A stretch of 34,902 bases of DNA from Schoenoplectus triqueter (GCA_964058805.1 CAXKVV010000181.1:1-34902), one strand, 5' to 3'. Positions 1 through 11,793 are shown, counted from the first letter of the stretch. The notes: generated from the letters alone by a model not told the origin. Made by a program: numbers and translations.

Positions 1-27
1 CCCCGCCCCCTCTTGCATTCCGCAGGG

Positions 28-38
28 TTTAGGGTTTT
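28..38 (+). promoter_or_regulatory. telo-box-like motif (TTTAGGGTTTT)
   Basis: The 11-mer contains TTAGGGTTT, the reverse complement of the plant telo-box AAACCCTAA. Telo-boxes are known near the 5' ends and first introns of plant genes for the translation and transcription machinery. Here the motif lies just upstream of the first visible Pol III exon, in what is probably leader or first-intron sequence. Any regulatory role is inference from motif and position. Confidence 0.4.
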
Positions 39-80
39 ACGATTTTACCAGAATTTCCTTTTCTTCTTTTCCATTTGTAG

Positions 81-3000
81 TTCCAATGCCAATGCAAATC
101 CCAATCTGTTAGCCGCACCCATTAAGTCTCCAATTGACAAGTTTCAGCTTCTTCCTGCCTTTCTCAAGGTGAATTTAATTTAATTTCTCTAATCTTTCAT
201 TTTCATTCTTGTCCAATTACTCTTGTATTTTTCTTTTTATATTTCTTTCCAAATTTAGGTAAGGGGCCTAGTGAAGCAGCATATAGACTCTTTCAATTAT
301 TTTGTTAACCATGGCGTCAAGAAAATTATGGACACTAATGCTTTCCACAAGGTCACTGATACAATTTACCTCAGGTACTCAAAATTTAATCTCTTTTCCT
401 TCCTTTCTTATTGCTATATTTTTCTGATATCATAATTGTTTCTTTTTTCTTTTCTTTCAACAATATGCCATATTTTAAATTGATGCAGATACATAAACAT
501 ATCTGTTGGAGACCCATATCTAGCAATTGAGAACAAGAAGTTGACACCTCAATTTTGCCGCCTCTCTGATAACACGTATGTTGTTATGTTATTTGCTTTT
601 CTTCTATCTCAATTCTTTGTATAATGAGTAGATGCACCGCCTCTCAGTAAGTAAAGTGCAGTAGGGTTCAACGCCAACCCCCAACCCCCCCCCCCCCCCC
701 CCCCACACACACACACAAAAAAAAAAAACCTACCAATAAAGGAGAGAGGAGCAGTTGGGGGCTAAAACACTCCCATATCAAAGACCAAAAGTAAAAATAT
801 AGGATTTATTGCACAATTTGCCCACAAAACCCAATTTTGTATGGTTATTAACTTGAAGGTAGCAATAAAATTATAATAAACTTCATAAAAGTATCAGAAA
901 CATTGGTTTTATGATAATACTTCAATCATGTATGTGTGTACAGCTATAGCGCTGATATATCAGTTGACATTGAGTACACTGATGGGAAGGGCGAAAATCC
1001 AACAAGAAAGGTGACTTCATGTGCCTCTTTTTTCTCTGTGTGTGCGTGTGTGTTTTGGTCTGCACACTGTGCATGCACTGGATGAATATTGCATGTTATC
1101 TTATGGTATTAAGTTATCAAGGTGATAAAGGTAATCATATTTATGTGATTACGTTCGGCACAAATTAGGAAAGCAAAAAAGTTATACCCAATTGGGAAAT
1201 CACAAAACTAGTGACCTCCTTTATATCATCTGGTTCTTACGTAAAAGAGAACAATTAATTTCCGTAACATAACTGTGAAAATTTCTGGTTCAGACCGGCG
1301 TTAAGATTGGTCGTCTCCCAATTATGCTAAGGAGCTGTAATTGTGTGCTAAATGGCAAGGATGAAACTGAACTCGCTAAGCTTGGTAAATTTTTTTTACT
1401 TTTTCCTAATTTTGCAAACTAAAAGAAAAATGAAAATTTGTATTTTATGTTTCTATTGCCGTGCATCTAAAAACACGAGGGGATGCTTTGACATCCTTTC
1501 GAAGGGTATTGTGAAGACTGAGATGCAGAGGCAGAAAGTGACCATAGGACTGGCAAAAATATGACTACAGGAATGACCATAGTGGAAATTCGGCAGGACA
1601 TGTTTACAAATCAGCATACCTGTTGCTTGTCTAAAGTCAAATGCATTTGTGCCTATTATTTATTTTTATTTTGTATGTGTGTGTGTGTTCGGGGGGGGGG
1701 GGGGTTGGAAGGTTAGTGGAGATATTTTTCTTATGGAAGAAATTGTACATAAGAAATGTAGTTTTTTATCATAAGCTGCAGGGGTCCCCTCCACACCCCA
1801 CTCACACAGACAGATATCAGATCCACCTCCTCCTAAATTGGTTATTTTGTTTTTTCATGGTCTACTAACAGGAGCTTTTCCTTCTTAGTAAATATGTAAT
1901 TTTATTCATTTTTTACTAAATTAGTTGTCTTAAGATTCTTCTGTTAATTTTGTTACTTAGGTGAGTGCCCCCTTGACCCTGGTGGCTATTTTGTCGTCAA
2001 AGGAACTGAGAAGGTAGCACACCTGATATTACCTTCCATGACTGTGCTACATAGACGTAGTGTATGTGGTAGAGTATAGAAGTTTCCGATTTTGTACACT
2101 TATTTTTGTTGATTTTTCAGGTGATTCTAATACAGGAACAACTTTCTAAGAATCGTATAATTGTTGACAGAGATGGGAAAGGAAGGTGAATAACCTATTT
2201 TTATCCATTTTTGTGCTCTGTAATGTTAGTGATTCTGTTTCCCAATTTTAAAATGAATTAGAAGTGTGAGAAATTCTACTTCGATAGCATTGCTGAGATA
2301 TGTTGTTATATTTCGATATTTCTTCTCATTAAATGAGAGAATACACGAGGCTGAAAAGTAGAAGTGTGAGAGCAATTTGTTTAAATTAGAAAATAATTAG
2401 AAATTTGAATTTGGGGCAACACATTTAGGTTATGACAGCTGGTTCTTGCTAGTTCAACAACTCAGGGGTGTGTATTTTGCAAATGCGTATGAATAGTTTT
2501 GGGCAAAGAAATTCCTAATTCTGTATGTTTTAATTTACACATCTACAGTACTATGCTAAAATGTCATCATTATTTAGAACTTGTTTTGGTAGGTTCCAGC
2601 ATTTTAAGCTTTCTTTGCATTTTAATAGGGTCTCGGCATCAGTTACTTGCAGCACTCATGAAGTTAAAAGCAAGACAGTATTTTTTATGGATAAGGAGAA
2701 GATATATCTACAACTCAATCAATTTGTCAAGCCGGTATGCATTCGGGTCAAAATACAGAAAACACGAGCATCTTGCTTTCCTTTGCTATATTTTGAGTTT
2801 AAGAGAGTTTGTCCCTTAAGCATGGAGGCCCAGATTTTATTGTCTTGAAGTGCACAGAATTTTGATGAAATATTTCATATTTGTCTTTACATGGTAGATT
2901 CCAATAATCGTGGTAATGAAGGCAATGGGTATGGAAAGTGATCAAGAGGTGGTGCAAATGGTTGGACGAAACCCACTATACTCTGATCTCCTCCTCCCTT

Positions 3001-6000
3001 CTATCCAGGTATTGCAATCGTGCCAGCTTAAATAAAGCCTACCATAATTAAAACCTTTACATAGTTCCAAGCTTCTATAGTTATGCAAGAATCTAATATT
3101 TTCAAGATACCATACTTATGTGAATGACTAAAAGTGCAGCAAATATAAAGTAAATTCGTTTAGTAAGATCCATTTCTGAAAATCTTTGAAACTTATATAT
3201 CCTATAATTTCTCAATTTCGACTAATTTTATTTACTTTCATATAAAATGAACTTGTCAACAGGAATGCTACAGTGAGAGAATATATTCCCAAGAACAGGC
3301 ACTGGAGTACATGGATGCTAAGGTGCACCATGTTGTCATATACTTGTATTAGAATATTGATTAATTGTTTAGGTGGCATATTGTTACAAGTATGAAAATC
3401 AGTACAATGTTTTGTTTTTTTTAATGTCTAGGTGGCATATGCTGGATCAATAAATCCTGAAAAACGAAGGGTATTACTGTAAATAACTCTTTTGGCAATC
3501 AGCATATTTTTTAAATTTGATTCTTTTTAGATACTATTTAGTATGCAACTTTTTTCCTTACTAAATATTATCTAAGAAGTATGTATTTCTTTCCTTAATA
3601 TTTTAAAAAGGAACTTTTCCTCGCAATATTGCAGGAAGGACGGGCTAAGTCAATTCTTACCGATGTTTTTCTTGCACACGTGCCCGTAAGTTCCCCTGTA
3701 TTAGTTATTGCCAGTGGGTTTCAAATGATTGCAAATGGTAAAGAATTTAGTAATTTACTTATGTTGCTGTTCCCCTTTAGAAGGAAATATCATGGTTTTC
3801 TTTTTAAATTAAAATGTATCATATACATCCCTGAAGAGCGCTTAAAAGGAAATATCATGGTTTTCTTTTTAGAAGGAAATATCATGGTTTCAAATGATTG
3901 CAAATGGTAAAGAAAAGAGGAATGTCAGATTATGCATCCATTAGCATTTATTTCTTGGTAATGAGCATGGAACTTGAAGAGGAGTGCTCTTCTACATTTA
4001 CTGTGCATTATAACTATGTGCAATATTAAAGGGTTAAGCATGGTTGTGTTTGTTCTATAAGCTCATGAATGATTACTGTTATAACTGTTTGTTTTCTATC
4101 CATCCCTTTTGAGCTCCTTAATACTGTTCTTTGTTTTACTTACAGGTCAAAGAAGGAAATTTCAGACCTAAATGCATTTACTCTGCTGTTATGTTACGCC
4201 GAATGTTGGATGCAGTTCTTAATGCTGACACATTTGATGATAAGGTATATGCTGTTTTAATTTCTGTGCCATTTAAGTTCATATATATGCCAAATCTGCA
4301 ATTATGCTTCTTGTATTCTACTTAAAATAGGGTTTCAGGGGAATAAACATGTTAAGTTGTTAACCAAGATAAGAGAAAACCTTGAATAAAAGATATACTT
4401 GTCATGTATGCATGCAGCAGTGGTTTGTTTATGTGTTCATACCAGCTGATGCATGCCATTTGATATATATGTAAACATTGCATGTACAATGATTTCCTAT
4501 AGAAAGAAAAGAAATGCCTTTTAAGTTTTAATAAATTTTTGTTAGGATTATGTGGGCAACAAGAGGTTGGAGCTCTCTGGCCAGCTTGTATCTTTGCTCT
4601 TTGAGGTGATATTTCTACATCTTCACATTCCAATACAAAAAAATGCTTTCATACTGTTTTTTAGCAACTCAACATTGTTTCTGTTTTGATCCTTTATTAC
4701 CCATTTAAAGGATTTGTTCAAGACAATGAACAGTCAAGCTGTTCAGAGAATGAATTATGCAATGGGCCAAAGCAATAGGTCTGGTGCTTTGGATTTTAGT
4801 CGGGTATGGCCTATAGCTTTCTCTGCAATTCTTCTAATTTGTTAATGACTGATATATGTATACTAAAGTCGTGTTATTTTCATATTTTATTCAGTATATA
4901 GTGACTGATATCATTACTCTTGGCTTGGAGAAGGCCATCTCAACTGGAAATTGGGATTTGAAGCGTTTCAGGATGCACAGGAAAGGCGTTTCTCAGGTCC
5001 CCCCCCCCCCCCCCTTTCCATATTCCACTCTTCTTTTCTTTTTTAACACCTTGGAAGTGGTTGGTAATTGCATCCACATTGGCCCCACCCTCCAATCCCT
5101 ACGACACATACAGCACATGAATCTTCTCAGTGCCTTATGTCATCCTTCTGATATACCATATAGTGCTCACTAGTACTTGTAACAGGTTCTATCTAGATTG
5201 TCATACATTGGGGCACTAGGTCACATGACACGGATATCACCGCAGTTTGAAAAGACACGCAAAGTGAGTGGGCCCAGGGCTTTGCAACCCAGCCAGGTAG
5301 ATTATGTGTGCTTTCTTTTTTTGCTGTTTGAAATTGTCATAAAGAATTTGAATTTCTTATAGAATTCCTTTTTGAACAGTGGGGAATGCTTTGCCCATGT
5401 GACACCCCTGAAGGAGAAGCTTGTGGTCTGACAAAAAATTTGGCATTGATGACTCATGTCACAACTGATGAGGAAGAGGGCCCACTTATCAGTCTGGTCT
5501 CTCTTTTTGAATCTTCTATTTTTTTTATTTCTGTAAGAGGGTTTTTTTCCTCAAATTGTATGGTATCATATATTTGTCTCAGCTATGAATATTCTTAGGT
5601 TTTTGAATATTTAGTATTCAAATTTATGTCGTAGTGTTCTGCATCATAATGCCTGCGCACCATTCTTGCATACCCGTCACTTATATTCTTTGTATATTTT
5701 TTTTTCTATCTATTGCAGTGTTACAGTTTAGGTGTGGAGGATCTTGCTCACCTTTCTGGGGAGGAAATTCATGCAAAGGATTCATATCTGGTGTTCTTCA
5801 ATGGACTTATTCTTGGAAAACATACAAGACCTCATGTCTGTTATTCAGCATTTATTTTTACAGATTTTGCTTGTTATTCTTGAATTAGATTGAAATTATT
5901 TTTGTTATTCTTTAAAGAACTAGAAGCACCTGGGAACTACTCAATCAAAGTTCTTCTCATCTTGTTTTTCTGTTTCCTTCTTTAGCCTGCTATTTCTGCT

Positions 6001-9000
6001 AATTTATGTTGGCTTATTTCACAGACCTTTGCTAATACCATGAGGCGACTTCGTCGCTCGGGGAAGATTGGGGATTTTGTTAGCATTTTTGTTCATGAAA
6101 AGCAGGTGCGTATCTAGATTGGTTTGTCCATTTGGTTACTTGATTTATAGTGTCCTAGATTCAGAAATGAATGAAACTAACTAATATGCATTTACATATT
6201 TTCAGAATTGTGTATACGTGGCAGCAGATGGTGGTCGTGTTTGCCGGCCTCTAATCATTGCTGATAAGGGCATCTCAAGGGTCAAAGAACATCACATGAA
6301 GGAGCTTCAGGTTTGTTCTCTTCATAGGTTTAAATTACAGCATATCAATTGTTGGTTTTTACTAATTTCAAATGAAAATTTACTCTGTCGGTAAAGTTAA
6401 TTTCTTTCCTTAGGTGGGGTTCCGTAATTTTGATGATTTTTTGCATGATGGGCTTATTGAGTTCCTTGATGTCAATGAGCAAAACAATGCTCTGGTATAC
6501 AACTCTTTTCCTCTTAAGCTTTTTGTGTGTGTGTGCTTGTGTGTCTGCTGTGGATTAACTTTTTTTTTTTACAAAAACAAACCAGATTGCATTGTATGAG
6601 CATGAAGTGGGGAGAGATGAGGTTGACAGAAGCACAATAACGCACATAGAGATTGAACCACTTACACTTTTAGGTGTTGTAGCTGGACTCATCCCTTATC
6701 CCCACCATAACCAATCTCCACGTAACACCTACCAGGTTTGTTTAAATTTGTATGTGCTTTGCTTAAAACTACAGTTTATCTATTTATTTTTTAGCTCAAG
6801 TTGTCTAATGTTTTTTTTTTTGTTCGAGAATTTACAGTGTGCTATGGGAAAACAGGCAATGGGGAATATCGCATTTAACCAGGTATCGATCTGTGTAATC
6901 TTCTTAAGTGTCCAATTTCTTTTTATGTTCCAATGATTTATAGAAGACCTTGATTGCTTGAGTGCAGTTATGCCGGGCTGACACTCTACTATACTCGCTA
7001 GTATATGCACAGCGCCCTTTACTAACTACAAAAACTATAGAGCTGGTAATCTTCTCTATCTTTCCTAATTTTTTTACCTTGAGAAAGAATTTTGGATCAA
7101 GCACATTGGTTTGATGAACTTCGGAGTTAGAGCAAAGAGCCCCACATTGCTCATTTAACAAAGAATCTTAAACATTTTGTGCAGGTGGGTTATGATAGAC
7201 TTGGAGCTGGGCAAAATGCAACCGTAGCAGTCATGAGTTATAGTGGATATGATATAGAGGATGCTATTGTCATGAACAAGTCATCTCTTGACCGTGGCTT
7301 TGGCCGTTGCATTGCTATGAAGAAGTAAATAATTTTTCTTTTGCTTTGTTAGTTGTTATCAGCATCTTTCTGTCTAAGAATGAACACTGTTCTCGATTGG
7401 TTTAATCTAAGAACCTGATTAACATCTGAAGGAACTATGTCATAATAGAACTTCTAGTCTCAAGCTGGTACAGTTGCAAGTTTGCATTGGTGCATGCCGG
7501 CAGAAAAAGTTGAATAAAAATAGTACCAGTTAGAGATTAGGTTTCCCTGGTTTTCATTATGTGTGTTGTTATTTAATATGGTGCGCTATTTGTGATCCCT
7601 TGTACATTTGGAGATGTATTCACTTCCTTTTTGGACTGGTGAAACATGAACTTCTTAATTTTCGTCAACACAGCTTGTTCTGTTCACAGGCAAACTGCAG
7701 TGAAAGAGAACTACGGTGGAAAAGTGTCAGATATCATCATTGCACCTCAGAGGGATAAAGACGGTGCTCTAATCAGGAAAAATATGCAGGCAAGCAAATC
7801 TCTCTCCTATTATGAAGTTAATGTGGATAAATTTGTTTGTGAATGCTGCATGGCTAGCACAGGTACCTGTACACAGCATTCTTGTAAGACATCAATACAT
7901 TCTGTTAGATATGTGATCGATATACATGCATTTTTCTACAAAGACAATCATAACCTCGAAACAGAACTATATGATCAATATAAATTCTGTGTACAGTTGC
8001 ACCATTGCTGGCTGCAGCAAGTTGGTACCGGTTATATCCTTGTAATGCTTGTTCCTTCCATTTTTGTTTTTTCTATCCACAGATTCTGGATGCAGATGGG
8101 ATTGCGGCACCTGGTCAAATAGTGCGAAATAATGATATGCTTGTAAACAAGCGCTCTCCTTTAAATGTTGATAAAGATGGAAAAGCAAGGTTTGCATTAT
8201 CCTCCTTTATTCTTTTTAATTTACTCATTTGAGATTATTAACTAATTACCTTTCAATTATTTTTATTATTTCTTCTTGTGGGGGAGAAGGGCATACAAAG
8301 ATACGCCTGCTTTTTTCAAAGGTGTTGAAGGGGAGACAACTGTTATAGACCGTGTGATTATTTATAAAGATAACAATGAAAAGATGCCTATCAAGTTCAT
8401 AATTCGTCACACTAGGCGGCCTGAGGTAAGTGTATTTTTTACTTCTATATTACCTTTTAGCCTGTCCAAACATCTCAGTTTATTTGATTTTAACGTACTA
8501 CTTTTTTGTGTTTGGGAATTACTAGCTTGGTGACAAATTTAGCAGTAGACATGGACAAAAGGGCGTTTGTGGCACGATAGTTCAACAAGAGGATTTTCCA
8601 TTTTCTGAGCGTGGTATATGTCCTGATTTAATCATGAACCCTCATGGTTTTCCAAGGTCCTTTCTCCTTTCTTGTAATGCCCTCTTTAATATTTTTTTTT
8701 AATCTTTTGCCAACATGGTGTCAATATTTACTAAGGTGATGGTGCATCTATGTTGTAGTCGTATGACAATTGGCAAAATGATAGAGCTTCTTGGCGGGAA
8801 AGCTGGGGTATCTTGTGGAAAATTCCACTATGGTTCTGCTTTTGGTGAGCCTAGTGGCAGTGCTGACAAGGTTGAGGACATCAGGTGCTCTCTCTCCCCT
8901 CCCCCATCCACTTATTTGAAGTAGCAGTCTGGCACACTAGAACTGATGGTTTGTTATTTGATATTTCAGCAATGAACTTGTAGAGGCGGGGTTTAGCTAT

Positions 9001-10206
9001 AGCGGGAAGGATTTTTTGTACTCAGGTATATATGATGATGTCAGTTTCACTAATTATTTACATTTTTCTAATCGTTTGTGATGCCATCCTTTTTTCGTTC
9101 TCGTTGTTTAAACCAATAATTGCAACGAAATACAAACAATAATGGCAATAGCATTATAGTTATTGGTATTATTGGGAAAAAAAGAAAAAAAATGGGCTAT
9201 GAGAAATAACTCTTGGAAATCAAAACTACAATTTACCTCATTATATTGCGTTCTTCAGGTATTTTAGGGATTCCACTTCAAGCATACATTTTCATGGGGC
9301 CCATCTACTATCAGAAACTCAAACACATGGTAAGAGTAGATTCTAATATTTTCTCCTGTAGTTCAGTTTGCACTACAGCATCTCTGTATTCTGTCTATTC
9401 TTAAGGTTTTGAATGTAACCTTGCACTCCGCCTTGGGTTTGTTAGGTACTGGACAAGATGCATGCAAGAGCCAAAGGACCACGTGTTATGCTGACGAGGC
9501 AACCTACTGAAGGGCGTAGCCGTGATGGAGGTGCCTTTTATCTTCTATTTGTTCATTAACCCCCCCCCCCCCCCCCCCCTCACACACACACACACAGAAA
9601 AAAAAAGAAACCACTTAACTTCTTTCCTCTGTTGATCGAGGGGGGTTATTTAGGAGCTGTTATGGCATCTTCCATTTTTTAGGCATTCTGCCCATTTTCC
9701 CCCTCTTTTGCTTCTCTTTTATGCGACAGGTTTGCGTCTAGGAGAAATGGAACGTGACTGTTTGATAGCATATGGCGCCAGTATGTTAATATTTGAACGG
9801 CTGATGTTATCAAGCGATCCATATCAAGTTCAGGTACTAGTGAAACATATCGTTGTTTTTACTGGTTACAAAATGCTAATACAATTGGGTTGTCATGCTT
9901 ATTTGAAGTTAAATTATAAGTTTATCTGCCACTTTTAGGTTTGTCAGAAGTGTGGCCTATTAGGCTACTACAATCAGAAGTTGAAGAAGTCCTTTTGTTC
10001 CATGTGCAAAGATGGAGAAAATATGGCCACCATGAAACTTCCTTATGCATGCAAGCTTTTATTTCAGGTGTAACACTAAAACATATACATTCATCAGTTC
10101 TTGTTTTCCTTTCAATATGACATTGTGGTAATTCCCCTTTTTTTCTAATATGCAGGAATTGCAGTCAATGAATGTTGTTCCCCGACTCAAGTTGACTGAG
10201 GTATAG
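81..10206 (+). CDS. NRPC2: DNA-directed RNA polymerase III subunit 2 (second-largest subunit), 5'-partial
   Basis: This is the second-largest catalytic-core subunit of nuclear RNA polymerase III, which transcribes tRNAs, 5S rRNA and other small RNAs. Joining 37 exons gives about 1,135 residues that follow the Rpb2-family order: protrusion, lobe, fork, external, hybrid-binding, anchor/clamp. Seen directly: [17 protein letters not shown] near the N-terminus (Pol III type rather than Pol I or II), [17 protein letters not shown] in exon 18, [16 protein letters not shown] across exons 23-24, [14 protein letters not shown] at about 7245-7290, [12 protein letters not shown] at about 8529-8564, and a C-terminal zinc ribbon with Cys codons at 9942, 9951, 9996 and 10005. 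The end RLKLTEV-stop matches the usual length. No in-frame ATG precedes exon 1 of the window, so the start codon and roughly 20 codons lie in an exon to the left. All exon phases join without a frameshift. The family and the Pol III assignment are firm. Confidence 0.97.
685..728. repeat. NRPC2: compound microsatellite: C20, (AC)6, A-run
   Basis: A run of 20 C (685-704) is followed directly by AC repeats and then an A-run, inside the intron between exons at 575 and 944. A near-identical arrangement occurs at 9560-9605. Homopolymer lengths may be imprecise in an assembly. Confidence 0.9.
1675..1704. repeat. NRPC2: compound microsatellite: (TG)n then G14
   Basis: TG repeats, a short TTC spacer and a run of 14 G at 1691-1704 lie in the intron 1385-1960. 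Read on the minus strand this is C14 followed by CA repeats, the inverse of the arrangement at 685-728 and 9560-9605. Confidence 0.85.
3717..3914 (+). repeat. NRPC2: intronic segmental duplication in intron 3686-4145
   Basis: A 29-bp sequence at 3717-3745 is repeated exactly at 3886-3914, 169 bp downstream. Between the copies, a block beginning GGAAATATCATGGTTTTC occurs twice (from about 3782 and 3847), with a shortened third copy near 3875. The pattern suggests local tandem duplications inside the intron. No coding role is seen. Confidence 0.85.
4997..5014 (+). repeat. NRPC2: C16 homopolymer forming positions +3 onward of a 5' splice site
   Basis: Exon 4895-4996 ends in CAG. The intron begins GT and then runs straight into 16 C residues (4999-5014). 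The frame of the flanking exons requires this donor. Intron positions +3 to +6 are therefore CCCC instead of the usual purine-rich RAGT. Confidence 0.85.
7790..8082 (+). other. NRPC2: GC-AG intron
   Basis: The exon 7690-7789 encodes ...LIRKNMQ and the next exon 8083-8189 continues [14 protein letters not shown], the family sequence at this point. The junction CAG|GCAAGC is the standard context of the minor GC-AG splice class. No nearby GT gives an in-frame join. The acceptor is CCACAG at 8077-8082. The reading frame stays open through the whole intron, so retention would insert sequence before a stop downstream of the acceptor. Confidence 0.88.
8284..8289 (+). other. NRPC2: tandem NAGNAG 3' splice acceptor (GAGAAG)
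   Basis: The acceptor before the exon encoding [11 protein letters not shown] has two AGs three bases apart. Splicing after 8286 yields Arg-Arg at the junction and splicing after 8289 yields a single Arg. Both keep the frame. Plant NAGNAG acceptors are commonly used alternatively. Which is preferred cannot be decided from sequence. Confidence 0.7.
9560..9605. repeat. NRPC2: compound microsatellite: C20, T, (CA)8, A-run
   Basis: Twenty C residues (9560-9579), one T, eight CA units (9581-9596) and an A-rich tail lie in the intron 9531-9729. The order C-run, CA repeat, A-run is the same as at 685-728. Confidence 0.9.
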
Positions 10207-11200
10207 TATGTTGTAGTCTTGCGAGAATAATGCTGATCGATTTGGATAGAAACAATAACAATAGCAACGATATGCATGTGTAGCCCCCTCATCGGAGCCT
10301 ACAAATGACGGTTTTCCTTCACAAATTGATACTTAGGATTTGGTGTATCATTATTGTTTTTTTTTTCTATTTATCTGTTTATGTAAGGGGCTAAGGGCAA
10401 TGTTGAAGGAAGACAATTTGGTCGTGACTTGTAACTATTATATATGGTAGTAACAATAAAACCAAAAATAATATGGTAGCAATGCTGCCTTCAACAAGTC
10501 GTTTAGGATTTTTTTTTTTGAAAAAAAAAAGGAAATTAAGAGCAATAACATTGCTCCAGCCTACAAGAAAGTGAGGAACCAAAAACAAGATTGAATGAAG
10601 GGCTTTGACCTGCCTTGGATTGTTTTAATAGTAGGAACTAAGAACACATGTGCCTTGCTACCAATTTTGGTCACCTCTTTTTGTAACGTAGTCGTCGTGA
10701 TCATCATTCATTCACCATTGTGATGAAAATAACAAAAAGAAAATTAGTTCATGCAAGAAGATACAATATATATATATATACAGTGAGGTTATGGTGTTTT
10801 GCGTAGCACAATCTCTCATGCTTTAGTCATTGTTATTTTAAAACATTTTGTTATGTTTTGTTATGGTGTTATAATTGTGACTATGTTGGTTTACTTTGTT
10901 TTGAGGGGGGGGGGGCTGGTATAGGTAATCCTTCTTTAATTTGGAATTTTTAATTGTTATGGTTTGTATAGACTGATGTTTTGTTTCTGACACTGGTAAT
11001 ATTGTTTCTGAAAAGCAATGAAAACAGACAGATAGTTGTCTTTATCAAAAAAAAAAAGTAATGAAGTGATACTTTTATGGATCAAATTGGTAATTTTAAA
11101 ACTTTGACGACCAATTGATAAAATAGTGATACTTTAAGAATCATCTGTATAATTTAACCTTTTTTATTAGAACATTACTCAATATTTTCATATTTTTTTT
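10207..11200. other. 3' flank of the Pol III gene and AT-rich spacer
   Basis: This stretch presumably begins with the Pol III 3' UTR, but I see no clear polyadenylation signal to fix its end. It holds a short TA microsatellite around 10767-10781 and an 11-G run at 10905-10915. No reading frame here resembles a known protein. Confidence 0.6.
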
Positions 11201-11202
11201 AC

Positions 11203-11330
11203 ATTTATATACTTTACAAAATTGTTTACAGTTTATAGTATTTGCCTGCTCCATTGATTGTTTTATATTTATATACTTTACAAAATTGTTTACAGTTTAT
11301 AATGTTTCCCTTCTCCATTGATTGTTTGAT
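11203..11330. repeat. 64-bp tandem duplication (two copies)
   Basis: The segment starting ATTTATATACTTTACAAAAT at 11203 is repeated starting at 11267 with a few substitutions near the end of each unit. The period is 64 bp. Flanking sequence is AT-rich and non-coding. Confidence 0.85.
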
Positions 11331-11455
11331 TTTATACACGCTCTGTTTTTTCCATCGCTAAAATAAAAAAAGGTTTCTGCAAACTGTTTGTGAATCATTA
11401 ATGACCACATTGAAATGTTACCAATTATATGATAAATGCGCGACTCTTACAACAT

Positions 11456-11793
11456 CTCCAATGTAGCAACCGGTTCTAAATCTTTTATTACGGCCATGTC
11501 AGATTTAGTTAGAGAAATTACTTATTGAAATTAACACTCTCCAATGTAGAAACCATCTCTATATTTTATTTATGCCAAATTATTTAGTGAAAATAGAAAA
11601 AAAAAGATTTAACAAAAATAATCTCCAATGCTAAATTAAATGAGTTGTTAATCTGATGTGGCAATTAGAAATGAGTTGCTAAATTAGAAACTATGATTAA
11701 AGTTTCTAAATTAGAGGCTGCATCTCCAATATTAAAATTAAAAATAAATAATGACACATAAGAATAGAAACTCAATAAAAATTCTCATTGGAG
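11456..11793. repeat. block with repeated CTCCAAT(G) motif, possible degenerate element
   Basis: CTCCAATG occurs at 11456-11463, 11539-11546 and 11623-11630, CTCCAAT at 11724-11730, and the inverted form CATTGGAG at 11786-11793. The outer motifs are inverted relative to each other, as expected of a small terminal-inverted-repeat element with internal repeats. I could not define a target duplication, so the assignment as a transposon is tentative. Confidence 0.4.

Larger units (their letters stand above)
81..10206 (+). other. NRPC2: Exon map of the Pol III subunit 2 gene
   Basis: Exons, each checked for frame and splice dinucleotides: 81-168, 259-374, 489-575, 944-1010, 1294-1384, 1961-2013, 2121-2185, 2629-2734, 2898-3008, 3263-3322, 3432-3470, 3635-3685, 4146-4244, 4546-4605, 4711-4803, 4895-4996, 5186-5296, 5380-5496, 5719-5835, 6025-6105, 6206-6310, 6414-6494, 6586-6735, 6838-6882, 6968-7045, 7185-7324, 7690-7789, 8083-8189, 8290-8425 (or from 8287), 8526-8656, 8759-8884, 8970-9025, 9259-9329, 9446-9530, 9730-9833, 9939-10067, 10156-10206. 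The coding sum is about 3,409 nt. All introns are GT-AG except 7790-8082, which starts with GC. The least certain boundaries are the left edge of the first exon (81) and the tandem acceptor at 8284-8289. Confidence 0.9.

Noticed and set aside
7646..8122. 158-codon open frame on the + strand
   Set aside because: It reads the Pol III exon 7690-7789 through the GC donor into its intron and is not a separate gene.
11203..11330. tandem repeat considered as a CRISPR-like or satellite array
   Set aside because: There are only two copies with no spacers, in a plant genome, so it is a simple local duplication.
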